Both the position numbers and the translations under genes were made by a program. A DNA stretch of 64,000 nt. Origin: Streptomyces sp. ML-6. Lineage in GTDB: Bacteria > Actinomycetota > Actinomycetes > Streptomycetales > Streptomycetaceae. Shown here piece after piece: positions 44,929 through 52,870 of the stretch. Numbering within the stretch: the stretch's first letter is position 1; each line of letters begins with the position of its first letter. Under the pieces are notes generated by a model. The model did no database searches and had not been told where the DNA came from. It saw nothing but the letters and a program-made list of their open reading frames with translations. The stretch is from NCBI RefSeq assembly GCF_030116705.1, contig NZ_JAOTIK010000001.1, positions 7,716,501 through 7,780,500 of the forward strand, given 5' to 3'.

Positions 44929-44957
44929 ACGGTAAATTTTCCCGGTTTGGTGGTCAA
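44929..44957 (-). promoter_or_regulatory. Promoter of the rhamnose operon
   Basis: Reading on the minus strand, TTGACC (44957-44952) and TACCGT (44934-44929) are 17 bp apart, a good match to a housekeeping (HrdB) promoter. Transcription would start near 44922 and run into rhaI. Confidence 0.6.
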
Positions 44958-44983
44958 TCGGCCGGTCGGGTTTTCTGTTGTCT

Positions 44984-44995
44984 TGAATCAATTCA
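44984..44995 (-). promoter_or_regulatory. Second operator-like palindrome O2
   Basis: TGAATCAATTCA is a near-perfect palindrome sharing the TGAATC...TTCA pattern with O1. It lies upstream of the -35 box, 77 bp from O1 (start to start). Two such sites suggest co-operative binding or looping by a LacI-type sugar-responsive repressor. No regulator gene is adjacent. Confidence 0.5.
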
Positions 44996-44999
44996 TCGT

Positions 45000-45398
45000 G
45001 TGTGCGGAAGCGTACGCATCGGGGGAGGGGTTGATTGTCCCGGCGGCTGGGACCTGGGCGGGACGGCAGGCCGTGAACGTCCGTTGGAGCAGAGATCGGT
45101 CCGCCGACTCGCCCTCAGCATGGTGACGCATCGGGGCGGCCGGGTGAAGAGGGCCTCACGGCGCCGAGGACGACGGCGTCCGCCGACCGCCGGAGGCGGT
45201 ACCCGCGTCAGGACGGCGGCAGGAACCACTGGCCGCCGGGCATGGCGACAGGAACCACCGGCCGTCGGACGCGGCGACGGGCCCGGACGACTGCCGGGAG
45301 CGGCGCACCGGATGGTGCGGGCGCGGGGTCGCTGTCGGAAGGGCTGCCCGCCGGGCGCCTGGTACAGAGGCGTCGGAGGGGATGGCCGACGGACCCGG
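45000..45398. repeat. Non-coding stretch with a near-duplicate 25-bp repeat
   Basis: No coding frame is convincing in this region upstream of the rhamnose operon. Two near-identical 25-bp copies (45215-45239 and 45244-45268) share CAGGAACCAC and GGCCG, with four differences. They are 29 bp apart, start to start. Their role is unknown; nothing else is recognised here. Confidence 0.4.
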
Positions 45399-45623
45399 TC
45401 AGTGACCGCCGGGCATGCTCGGGCGGAGCGAACGCACCAGGTCGAAGAACCGGGATTCGTTGCCGCACAGTCCCGCCCGCCGCAGCGCGCCGTCGGCCTC
45501 CGCGATCGGCGAGGCGAGCAACGGCACGTACAGGGGGCCGTCGTCCGGCTCCGCGAGCGCGGCCCGGGTGGCCTCCAGCAGTCGGACGTAGGCCTGGGCC
45601 GCGGCGAGTTCGGCATCGCGCAT
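45399..45623 (-). CDS. Small hypothetical protein (74 aa)
   Basis: An all-helical 74-residue protein (ELAAAQAYVRLLEATRAALA, then ALRRAGLCGNESRFFDLVRS). Its ATG is separated from the stop of the upstream gene by one base (TGA-G-ATG), so it is translationally coupled to it. GGGAG lies just upstream. No family is recognised. Confidence 0.6.
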   Translation of the reverse strand: MRDAELAAAQAYVRLLEATRAALAEPDDGPLYVPLLASPIAEADGALRRAGLCGNESRFFDLVRSLRPSMPGGH

Positions 45624-45624
45624 C

Positions 45625-46209
45625 TCAGCGTCTCCCGGTCAGAGGTGTCGGACGTACCAGCATCCCCCATGGGTACGACAACGCCCGCCGTGGCGGCGCG
45701 TGGACCTCCGCTAGCGGCCGTTCGGACGCCGGACGCCGGACGCCGGGCGGCGGCTCCACCTCCAGGAATCTTCGGCGGCGGGCTCCCCGGTACAGCAACA
45801 CCGTCCAGCCCAACTCCCGCAGCACCTCCGCACACCGGTTCAACCCGTCCGCCTCCGAGTGGGCCGCCCCGCTGCCGGGCGGGCCGAGCCATTCGACACG
45901 GACACCGCCCGGTGCCTCACCCCGCTCCAGGCGGTACCCGGTCGCGGTACGGCTCCCCGATTCGTCGACGGCCGAGGCGGTCAGGCCCGATGCCTCCAGG
46001 GCGATGGCCACGGCCCGCACCGGCCGGTGCGTCTCCCAGGGCGCGGGCACCCCCGCCGGGTCGGCATGGTCGGTGTTCGTCAGCCGACGGATCTGCAGCA
46101 TCCCCTCGAACGCCGTCCGCACCGAAGCCGCGCGCCCCGGATCCGGCACGGGAGTCGCCGGACCGTCCCCGGTGGCCGGTTCGAACCCGGTCTCGTGCTC
46201 GGTGCCCAT
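45625..46209 (-). CDS. Hypothetical protein (194 aa)
   Basis: Starts at ATG 46209. The central part (about 25-150) looks folded: VRTAFEGMLQIRRLTN, VRAVAIALEASGLTASAVDE, CAEVLRELGWTVLLYRG. The N-terminus is acidic and Pro-rich, and the C-terminus is basic and Pro-rich. No signal peptide or membrane helix is seen. It forms a two-gene unit with the following 74-residue protein. Function unknown. Confidence 0.6.
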   Translation of the reverse strand: MGTEHETGFEPATGDGPATPVPDPGRAASVRTAFEGMLQIRRLTNTDHADPAGVPAPWETHRPVRAVAIALEASGLTASAVDESGSRTATGYRLERGEAPGGVRVEWLGPPGSGAAHSEADGLNRCAEVLRELGWTVLLYRGARRRRFLEVEPPPGVRRPASERPLAEVHAPPRRALSYPWGMLVRPTPLTGRR

Positions 46210-46472
46210 CAGTGCCCCCTTCGCCCGTGCGGTACTGCCGACAGTGTGCGCCGCCCCACTGACAACGACCCGGGTGTCGCCTCCCGGCCGCCGCGGCCGT
46301 GGCTCGCCCGGATCGGGACGGGGGACCATGCACGCCATGTGCGACGCACCGTCCCGGAACCGCCCGTGACGGTCCGACGCCTGCAGCCGATCATGAAATC
46401 GGTGTGCGCGGGTGACCCGGCCCGATAGGCTCGAACGCCCGAGAACCCCGTACCCCAGAGGATTCACGCCCT

Positions 46473-47318
46473 GTGCCCGACAACGTTCCAGGCCCCGGCA
46501 CCGACCCCATCGACCGAGCCGGACTGCGTGCCGACTGCGCGAACTGTTTCGGGCTGTGCTGCGTCGCGCTGACCCTGACCCGGTCCGCGGACTTCGCGAT
46601 CGACAAGGACGCGGGGGAGCCCTGCCGCAACCTCCAGGAGGACTTCCGCTGCGGCATCCACACCCGGCTGCGGACGCAGGGCTTCCCCGGCTGCACCGTG
46701 TACGACTGCTTCGGGGCCGGCCAGAAGGTCTCCGGAGAGACATTCGGCGGACAGGACTGGCGTTCCGCGCCGCAGACCGCCCGACAGATGTTCCAGGTGT
46801 TCCCGGTGATGCGGCAGCTCCACGAACTCCTCTGGTACCTCACGGAGGCACTGTCCCTGGAGCCGGCACGGCCCCTGAGGGGTGACCTCCGGCACACCCT
46901 CGACGCCACGGAACGCCTCACCCGCCTTCCGGCGGACGAGCTCGCGGGCCTCGACGTGTCCGGTCACCGCGACGAGGTGGCCCGGCTCCTGCTCCGCACC
47001 AGCGAACTCGTACGGGCCACGGCGCCGCGCGGGAAGAAGCGCCACCGCCGCGGCGCCGACCTGATCGGTGCCAGGCTGCGCGGCGCCGACCTGAGGGGCG
47101 CCGATCTGCGGGGCGCGTACCTGATCGCGGCGGACCTCACCGGTGCCGATCTTCGCCTGGCCGACCTGATCGGCGCCGACTTCCGGGACGCCGACCTGTC
47201 CGGAGCGGACCTCACCGGGAGCCTCTTCCTCACCCAGGCCCAGCTCAACGCGGCCAAGGGTGACGCGGCGACGAAGCTCCCGCGGTCCCTCGACCGCCCG
47301 GCCCACTGGACCGGGTGA
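46473..47318 (+). CDS. Cysteine-cluster plus pentapeptide-repeat protein
   Basis: The 281-residue protein starts at GTG 46473. The N-terminal 85 residues carry a dense Cys cluster: CANCFGLCC, then single Cys in EPCRNL and FRCGIH and a pair in [10 protein letters not shown], resembling YkgJ-type metal (Fe-S or zinc) clusters. Residues about 110-180 are helical. Residues about 190-260 are a right-handed quadrilateral helix of A-D-L-x-G pentapeptides ([19 protein letters not shown]). The combination is known in actinomycetes but has no established function. It lies 180 bp upstream of the radical-SAM gene on the same strand. Confidence 0.85.
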   Translation: MPDNVPGPGTDPIDRAGLRADCANCFGLCCVALTLTRSADFAIDKDAGEPCRNLQEDFRCGIHTRLRTQGFPGCTVYDCFGAGQKVSGETFGGQDWRSAPQTARQMFQVFPVMRQLHELLWYLTEALSLEPARPLRGDLRHTLDATERLTRLPADELAGLDVSGHRDEVARLLLRTSELVRATAPRGKKRHRRGADLIGARLRGADLRGADLRGAYLIAADLTGADLRLADLIGADFRDADLSGADLTGSLFLTQAQLNAAKGDAATKLPRSLDRPAHWTG

Positions 47319-47498
47319 GTTCCGAGGCGAGTACCGTCGGCGGCGGGCGATCCGGACCGCGAGCCGGTGACCGGGCACCGAGCCCGCGAAACCGGCACGA
47401 ATCGACCGGCACGGCGGGGCACTGCCGACGTGCCTGATTCGTTGCACTGTGTGGCGTACCCGGAGCGCCGTCGCCGACCGGACCGAGGAGTCCCGCAC

Positions 47499-48863
47499 AT
47501 GCCCAGCAGTACCGACCGCAGCCGCACCGACACGAGTCACCGGGACGGGAGCCGCACCCGCCTGGTCGAGCGGCTCATGGAGCAGTTCCCCCACGTCCCC
47601 CGGGAAGCCGTCATCAAGGAGGACCTCCTGCGCGGCGGCGTGGCGTTCGACGAGTCCGCGCTCAGCGACAACGAGGACGGTGACGTCAAGCCGAAGTCGT
47701 ACTTCATCTTCTCGTTCGACCACGGCACGCTCCCGGAGCTCGGTGCGGCCGCGCTCCGCCGTCCGCCGGAGGAGATCGTGCTCACCGGCGGCCCGTACGA
47801 CCTGCGCAGGACCGTGGTGTCGGTACGGGTCAACCCCGCTTCCCCCTACCGGGTCGCGGCCGACGAGGACGGCGTGCTCGGGCTGTATCTCGACGGCCGG
47901 CGGATCTCCGACGTGGGCCTGCCGCCCATGCCGGACTACTACCGCCACACCCTGGAGAACGGCAAGTCCGTGATGGAGGTGGCGCCCACCATCCAGTGGG
48001 GCTACCTGGTGTACCTGACGGTCTTCCGGGTCTGCCAGTACTTCGGTGCGAAGGAGGAGTGCCAGTACTGCGACATCAATCACAACTGGCGCCAGCACAA
48101 GGCCGCGGGCCGTCCGTACACCGGGGTGAAGCCGGTCGAGGAGGTCCTGGAGGCGCTGGCCATCATCGACAAGTACGACACCGCGAAGACCTCCACGGCC
48201 TACACCCTCACCGGCGGCGCCATCACCTCCCACATCGGCGGCCGTGACGAGGCCGACTTCTACGGGCAGTACGCCAAGGCCATCGAGGAACGCTTCCCCG
48301 GCCGCTGGATCGGCAAGGTCGTGGCCCAGGCCCTGCCCAAGGCGGATGTGCAGCGCTTCCACGACTACGGCGTGCAGATCTACCACCCCAACTACGAGGT
48401 GTGGGACCGCAGGCTGTTCGAGCTCTACTGCCCGGGCAAGGAGCGCTACGTGGGCCGCGACGAGTGGCACCGCCGCATCCTGGACTCCGCCGAGGTCTTC
48501 GGCGCCCGGAACGTCATTCCCAACTTCGTCGCCGGTGTCGAGATGGCCGCTCCCTTCGGCTTCGCCACCGTGGACGAGGCCATCGCCTCGACCACCGAGG
48601 GCCTGCGCTTCTTCATGTCGCACGGCATCACCCCGCGGTTCACCACCTGGTGCCCGGAACCCACCACCCCGCTCGGGAAGACCAACCCGGACGGAGCGCC
48701 GCTGGAGTACCACATCCGCCTGCTGGACGCCTACCGCGCGACGATGGAGGAGTACGGGCTCAGCTCGCCCCCCGGCTACGGTCCGCCCGGGCCCGGGCGC
48801 GCGGTTTTCTCCGTCAGCTCCTTCATGGACAGCCTCCCGGCCGCTCCGGACGACGAGCGGTAA
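47499..48863 (+). CDS. Radical-SAM protein with non-canonical CX8CX2C motif
   Basis: The 454-residue protein starts at ATG 47499 after GAGGAG. The likely iron-sulfur motif is C179-X8-C188-X2-C191 ([19 protein letters not shown]) rather than the usual CX3CX2C. Downstream segments fit a radical-SAM TIM barrel: [71 protein letters not shown] and [20 protein letters not shown]. An ordered N-terminal domain (residues 1-150) precedes it. The reaction is unknown; no substrate genes or pathway can be read from the neighbours. Confidence 0.82.
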   Translation: MPSSTDRSRTDTSHRDGSRTRLVERLMEQFPHVPREAVIKEDLLRGGVAFDESALSDNEDGDVKPKSYFIFSFDHGTLPELGAAALRRPPEEIVLTGGPYDLRRTVVSVRVNPASPYRVAADEDGVLGLYLDGRRISDVGLPPMPDYYRHTLENGKSVMEVAPTIQWGYLVYLTVFRVCQYFGAKEECQYCDINHNWRQHKAAGRPYTGVKPVEEVLEALAIIDKYDTAKTSTAYTLTGGAITSHIGGRDEADFYGQYAKAIEERFPGRWIGKVVAQALPKADVQRFHDYGVQIYHPNYEVWDRRLFELYCPGKERYVGRDEWHRRILDSAEVFGARNVIPNFVAGVEMAAPFGFATVDEAIASTTEGLRFFMSHGITPRFTTWCPEPTTPLGKTNPDGAPLEYHIRLLDAYRATMEEYGLSSPPGYGPPGPGRAVFSVSSFMDSLPAAPDDER

Positions 48864-49009
48864 AGCCGGACGGCGATGGACGGAGACGGGTGGCGGTGGG
48901 CGGCAGTGGCAAAACGATTCGCCCGTTCACCCGGCGGATGGGAACGAGTGGTGGCGGGCACCTACAGGGAGAGAACCGGAACCACCAGGGTCAGTGGAAG
49001 GCGGTGCCC

Positions 49010-49561
49010 ATGCTGCATGGCGTCGACGTCAGTTCCCATCAGCCGTCCTTCGACACGGACGGGCTGGACTTCGTCCTCATCAAGGCCACCGAGGGCCGTT
49101 CGTACATCAATCCACGCCTCACGGAACAGGTGAAGCGTGCCCGGGACGCGGAATGCGTGGTCGGCTTCTACCACTTTCTCTGGCCGGGGAACATCAAGGC
49201 CCAGGCGGAGTACTTCGTGAGCAAGGCTCCGGAGAAGGCGGGTGATCTGCTCGCGGTGGACTGGGAGGAGAACGGGGAGGGCACGAGGGCGAGCAACGCG
49301 GAGAAGGACCGCTTCATTCGTGAGGTCAAGCGCCTGAGGCCCCATCACAAGGTCCTGCTGTACTGCAACCGCCACTTCTGGCTGAACCACGACACCACCT
49401 CGTACGCGGGGGACGGTCTCTGGATCGCCGACTACGTGACCGCCGGGAAGCCCAGGATCAAGGCGTCCTGGCGCATCCACCAGTACACCGACCAGCCGCT
49501 CGACAAGGACGTCGCGGCCTTTGCCTCGCGGAGCGCCATGCGCGACTGGGCCCGGGGGTAA
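49010..49561 (+). CDS. GH25-family lysozyme (muramidase)
   Basis: The 183-residue protein is a complete glycoside hydrolase 25 domain: GVDVSSHQPSFDTDGLDFVL, KATEGRSYINP, VVGFYHFLWPGNIKAQAEYF, and the catalytic Asp/Glu in LLAVDWEENGEG, ending WRIHQYTDQPLDKDVAAF. It cleaves beta-1,4 bonds in peptidoglycan. No signal peptide is seen, which is common for some actinobacterial copies and leaves the export route unclear. ATG 49010 follows GGAAGG; GTG 49004 is an alternative. Confidence 0.88.
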   Translation: MLHGVDVSSHQPSFDTDGLDFVLIKATEGRSYINPRLTEQVKRARDAECVVGFYHFLWPGNIKAQAEYFVSKAPEKAGDLLAVDWEENGEGTRASNAEKDRFIREVKRLRPHHKVLLYCNRHFWLNHDTTSYAGDGLWIADYVTAGKPRIKASWRIHQYTDQPLDKDVAAFASRSAMRDWARG

Positions 49562-49600
49562 CCGTCGAACGGGACGCGCGGGCGCATGGTCGGAGATCGT

Positions 49601-49700
49601 TCAGGAGAACTGCAACTCGATGAGATGACCCTCGAGGTCGCGTACATGCGCGGTGCGGAGCCCCGGATCCCAGTCCGACCGGTGGTCGCACGCCCCGGCA
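49601..49700 (-). pseudogene. C-terminal remnant of a VOC/glyoxalase-type protein
   Basis: On the minus strand a short frame ends in SDWDPGLRTAHVRDLEGHLI followed by ELQFS and TGA at 49601-49603. That is a classic VOC-family C-terminus (DPGLRTAHxRDxEGxLIEL). The preceding 280 bp up to 49985 have no continuous matching frame. This is a gene fragment. Confidence 0.55.
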
Positions 49701-49987
49701 ACCGGTGGGGCCCGTGCTTCATGCGCAGGGCCGGTCCGGCGTCGCCATCGGAGACCCGGCAGACGAACACCGACCGGTCCTGGGCGGGCGGCGCCGTGGT
49801 CGGCAGCCCGGCGGTGCCGGTGATGGCGGCCCTCACGCTGCGGTCGAAGAGCGGCCAGTACCCCTGGCCGTCGAGGCCCCTGTGCGCGTACGGGGCGGAC
49901 TCGCCGCTGCTGGTCCGGTCCGCCCCGATCAGGTCCGGCAGCAGATGTCCTGTGTCACCGAGTCGTCCCTGACGCGGTCGCTCTGAC

Positions 49988-50450
49988 CTACGACGAGGAA
50001 TCTTGAGTGGCGAAGTGGCCGTGAAGCGCGGGTGCCGTCGTTCGGAGACGGGGAGAGTTCTCGCCAGTGGATCTTGCTGGTTCATGAGGATGCTTGGCGA
50101 GCACTGATGCGGCGAGTCTGATGGCGTCGGGGCAGATCGCTGCGTGCGCGTAGGTGTCGAGGTCGGTCGGGACGCCGCGTTGGTGATTGTGGGTCTGCAG
50201 TGCGAGGAGCCGGTATCTCCAGTGGTACGAGATGGCGGCTGGGGAGGCCGGCCAGGACGGGACGGCTTCGACCGCGTTGGGTGGGCGAGGGTGAGTTGTT
50301 GGGGTGTGAAGCGGCGGAGGGGGGCGGTTCGCCCGGTGTTGGGCCGTGGTGATCTCGGGGCATATGGAGAGGTCGAGGTGGGGTTCTCCGAGATCGCTGA
50401 GCCAGATTCCGTGCCGTGTGCAGACCTCAGCGTGCCGGGTAGCGCACGGT
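49988..50450 (-). pseudogene. Degenerate TniQ-like C-terminal fragment
   Basis: Minus-strand translation gives VCTRHGIWLSDLGEPHLDLS and CPEITTAQHRANR, then (after a shift) LRRFTPQQLTLAH, then back to AVPSWPASPAAISYHWRYRL and TYAHAAICPDAIRLAASVLA, ending at TGA 49988-49990. The RHGxWL...HLDLSxxPE...AQHR pattern resembles the C-terminal part of actinobacterial TniQ-like proteins (recalled, not searched). Two compensating shifts and a missing N-terminus mark it as a remnant. Its 5' end runs into the end of the XRE gene. Confidence 0.45.
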
Positions 50451-50948
50451 GAGGATGGCTTCGACGTTACCGGACACTGCGGCGTACACATGTGGGATGT
50501 CGGCAGGCCAGTGGGCGTGTTCGCCCGGGCCTGCCTCGACCGGGGCCGAGGCCGCGCCAACGCGGGCGGTGCCGGACAGGACGATGAGGTGCTCCTCGGT
50601 GCCCGAGGGGTGACCATCCGACTCCTGGACGACGCCGGTCCGGATGCGGATGCGGTAGATCTCGGTGATGGCGGCTGAATCCTCGTACCGTTCGACGAGA
50701 ACCGCGTCCACGGCCCGGCCTGACAGCGGTGCTCGCGCCGGTTCGGGCCCGAGTACGGCAGTGAGGGGGATACCCAACGCGGTCGTGAGCGCGTAGAGGG
50801 TCTCCAGTGTGGCGTTGCGGCGCCCGGCTTCCAGCTCGGAGAGCGTGCCCTTGCCGACACCGGACCGGCGCGCCAGCGCGGACAGTGAGAGGTTGCGTTC
50901 CACGCGCAGCTCACGCAGTCGGCTGCCCACCTGCTGAGTCAGCTCCAT
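50427..50948 (-). CDS. XRE-family regulator with cupin sensor domain
   Basis: The 173-residue protein has an N-terminal HTH (VGSRLRELRVERNLSLSALA, GVGKGTLSELEAGRRNATLE) and a C-terminal cupin beta-barrel (residues about 90-170; PSGTEEHLIVLSGTARVG, AGPGEHAHWPADIPHVYAAV) that likely binds a small molecule. ATG 50948 has GGGAG close upstream; ATG 50972 is an in-frame alternative. It is divergent from the aminotransferase gene with a perfect palindrome between them, so it probably represses both in the absence or presence of the aminotransferase's substrate. Confidence 0.88.
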   Translation of the reverse strand: MELTQQVGSRLRELRVERNLSLSALARRSGVGKGTLSELEAGRRNATLETLYALTTALGIPLTAVLGPEPARAPLSGRAVDAVLVERYEDSAAITEIYRIRIRTGVVQESDGHPSGTEEHLIVLSGTARVGAASAPVEAGPGEHAHWPADIPHVYAAVSGNVEAILTVRYPAR

Positions 50949-50971
50949 ATCTCCCGCTCTCCACGAGGCCA

Positions 50972-51000
50972 TTGACCGTTTCGGGCCGCATGCTTAGCAT
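50972..51000 (+). promoter_or_regulatory. Promoter of the aminotransferase gene
   Basis: TTGACC (50972-50977) and TAGCAT (50995-51000) are separated by 17 bp, a near-ideal housekeeping promoter. The -10 box touches the start of the palindrome. Transcription would begin inside the palindrome near 51007. Confidence 0.65.
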
Positions 51001-51029
51001 TCCATAAACAGAACGTTCTGTTTATGGAA
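51000..51029. promoter_or_regulatory. Perfect 30-bp palindromic operator
   Basis: TTCCATAAACAGAAC at 51000-51014 is followed directly by its exact inverse at 51015-51029. It is A/T-rich in a G/C-rich genome and lies between the divergent XRE-cupin and aminotransferase genes, covering the predicted start site of the latter. The natural reading is an operator for the XRE protein; as RNA it could also form a 5'-UTR hairpin. Confidence 0.75.
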
Positions 51030-51045
51030 CGAAATGGGAGCCCCC

Positions 51046-52206
51046 ATGACCGTGTCGCGCCTGCAGCACATCCCCGGTATCGGAGTCGACATCGTGGGAG
51101 ATGCCGCCGACGCAGCCCACGACCCCGACATGCTGCGGCTCGAGAATCTCGACACCGATCTGCGGCCGCCTCGGATCGCCCTCGACGTGACGCGACGGGC
51201 GATCGATGACGACGCCGCGAACAGCTACCTCCCCTTCCACGGCCAGCGCGGCCTGCGTGAGGCTGCCACCGCCCATGTCGGCCGGATCGCCGGCCGCGAC
51301 TACGATCCGGCGACAGCCTGCGCGATCGTCGCCGGAGGCCTCAACGGCGTCCTCAACGCGCTGCTGGCCACCGTCGAGCCGGGGCAGGAGGTGGTGATCG
51401 GTGACCCGGTCTATGCCGGCCTCGTCAACAGAATCCGCCTCGCCGGCGGCGTCCCGAGACATGTACCATGCCGCCCGATGCCCAACGGCTGGCGCACCGA
51501 CCCGGCCGAACTGGCTGCCGCGGTAGGGCCGGAGACGGCGGCAGTCCTGGTGATGTCCCCCGCGATGCCCACCGGCGATCTGCTCGGATACGCACACTGG
51601 GACGCCTTGGCCCCGGCGGTGGCAGAGCACGGCTGCTGGGTGATCTACGACGCGGCCATGGAGCGCATCCGGTTCGACGGACAGACCCCGGAGCACCCCG
51701 CTGCCCATCCCCAACTGGCCGAGCGCACCATCACGGTGGGCTCCGCATCCAAGGAGCTGCGGCTCATCGGCTGGCGGGTCGGCTGGGTCGTCGGTCCGCC
51801 GCGCATCATGGCCGACGTCGCCCTTGTTGGCATGGCCAACGTGGTGACTCCCGTCGGCATCGCCCAGCAGGCGGTGGCTGCTGCTCTCGACGCCCCGGAT
51901 GCGGACGCCGACGTGGCCGCGGCCGTCCGCACCTGGCGGCAACGCTGCGCCCTGGTCCTGTCGGAGCTGGCGGACTATCCGTGCATACGGCCGCACGGCG
52001 GCTGGTCGTTGCTCATCGACACCACCGCGCTGGGCCTCACCCCGGCCGAGGCGTCCGAACGGCTCTTCCGGCACGGGAAGGTGGCAGCGACCCCGATGAC
52101 CGGCTGGGGCCCAAACGGCGGCCACCACCTGCGGCTGGTCTTCGCCAACGAGCCCGTCGAACGCCTCGACGGGCTGCGGGACCGCTTCGTAGCCGCCTTC
52201 GGCTAG
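51046..52206 (+). CDS. PLP-dependent class I/II aminotransferase
   Basis: The 386-residue fold-type I enzyme shows YLPFHGQRGLREAATAHVG, GGLNGVLNALLATVEPGQEV, DPVYAGLVNRIRLAGGVP, the PLP-phenol contact in CWVIYDAAMERIRFDG, and the Schiff-base Lys in TITVGSASKELRLIGWRVGW. It transfers amino groups between an amino acid and a keto acid; the substrate is unknown. ATG 51046 follows GGGAG with good spacing. It is controlled by the divergent XRE-cupin gene (inference). The next region, 52207-52234, is non-coding. Confidence 0.9.
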   Translation: MTVSRLQHIPGIGVDIVGDAADAAHDPDMLRLENLDTDLRPPRIALDVTRRAIDDDAANSYLPFHGQRGLREAATAHVGRIAGRDYDPATACAIVAGGLNGVLNALLATVEPGQEVVIGDPVYAGLVNRIRLAGGVPRHVPCRPMPNGWRTDPAELAAAVGPETAAVLVMSPAMPTGDLLGYAHWDALAPAVAEHGCWVIYDAAMERIRFDGQTPEHPAAHPQLAERTITVGSASKELRLIGWRVGWVVGPPRIMADVALVGMANVVTPVGIAQQAVAAALDAPDADADVAAAVRTWRQRCALVLSELADYPCIRPHGGWSLLIDTTALGLTPAEASERLFRHGKVAATPMTGWGPNGGHHLRLVFANEPVERLDGLRDRFVAAFG

Positions 52207-52234
52207 ATCCGGCCCGGACGGGCAGGCACCCAGC

Positions 52235-52870
52235 TCAGCCCCCTTCCTCCAGAGGAGCCACGCCCATGAGCTTTTCCTTCTTGCGCCAGTAGGAGGGCTT
52301 TGAACGGCAGGCGTCTGAGCAGGCCAGCCGGACCTGTTCGTAAGCACCCCGGGTGAGTGGCGTCCCGCAGACGACGCAGCCGTCCGGTTGGAGGCCCGGA
52401 GGTATGTCCACGGCTGGCTGGGGCAGGGGGGAAGGCCACGATCGAGGCGTCGGTTGATGTAGGCCCATCGGCTGCAGCGCTTCGAGCAGTAGATCTTGTT
52501 GGTGGGGCCGGAGACGAGGGGGCCTCGCATACCTGGCAGCTCTTGGCCCGGATCTTCGGGGGAACGCTGCGTTCATCCGCGTGCGGTAGGCAGCCTGGCG
52601 GCAAGCTTGGGAACATCGCCGACGGGACGTGAGGCGGTCCCCGATCGGCAGGGGCCTGCCGCACTCGACGCACTGCTTCCGTTCGAGGGTCTCCCGCAAG
52701 AGGAATGGGTCGCGACCGGTGACCGAGGCCAGGCGCTCCCAGGACGGGGCTGCCTTCGGGGAGTCGGGGTTGCGCAGGTAGGAGCGCAGGTAGCTGGGCT
52801 TGAGGAAGTTCGCGGTGGCCAGACGCTCGATGAACGTCGTGCGTCCCTCGCCTGTTCGGCGCGAGAAGCC
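52235..52870 (-). pseudogene. Frameshifted protein with three zinc ribbons
   Basis: Reading the minus strand through several frames gives an HTH-like start (TTFIERLATANFLKPSY, then PSWERLASVTGRDPFLL) and three related CxxC...C...C ribbons: CVECGRPLP...CSQACRQAAYRTR; CQVCEAP...YCSKRCSRWAYINRR; CVVCGTPLT...CSDACRSKPSYW. It ends at TGA 52235-52237. At least three frameshifts (near 52750, 52525 and 52440) are needed, so it is broken. Such FCS/MYM-like fingers bind zinc and often nucleic acid. The arrangement resembles proteins carried by some actinobacterial transposons, but I cannot name a family. Confidence 0.6.

Noticed and set aside
50481..50914. Upper part of a minus-strand frame overlapping the XRE gene
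   Set aside because: The XRE-cupin frame is clearly the coding one here; only the part of the other frame below about 50450 shows TniQ-like sequence.
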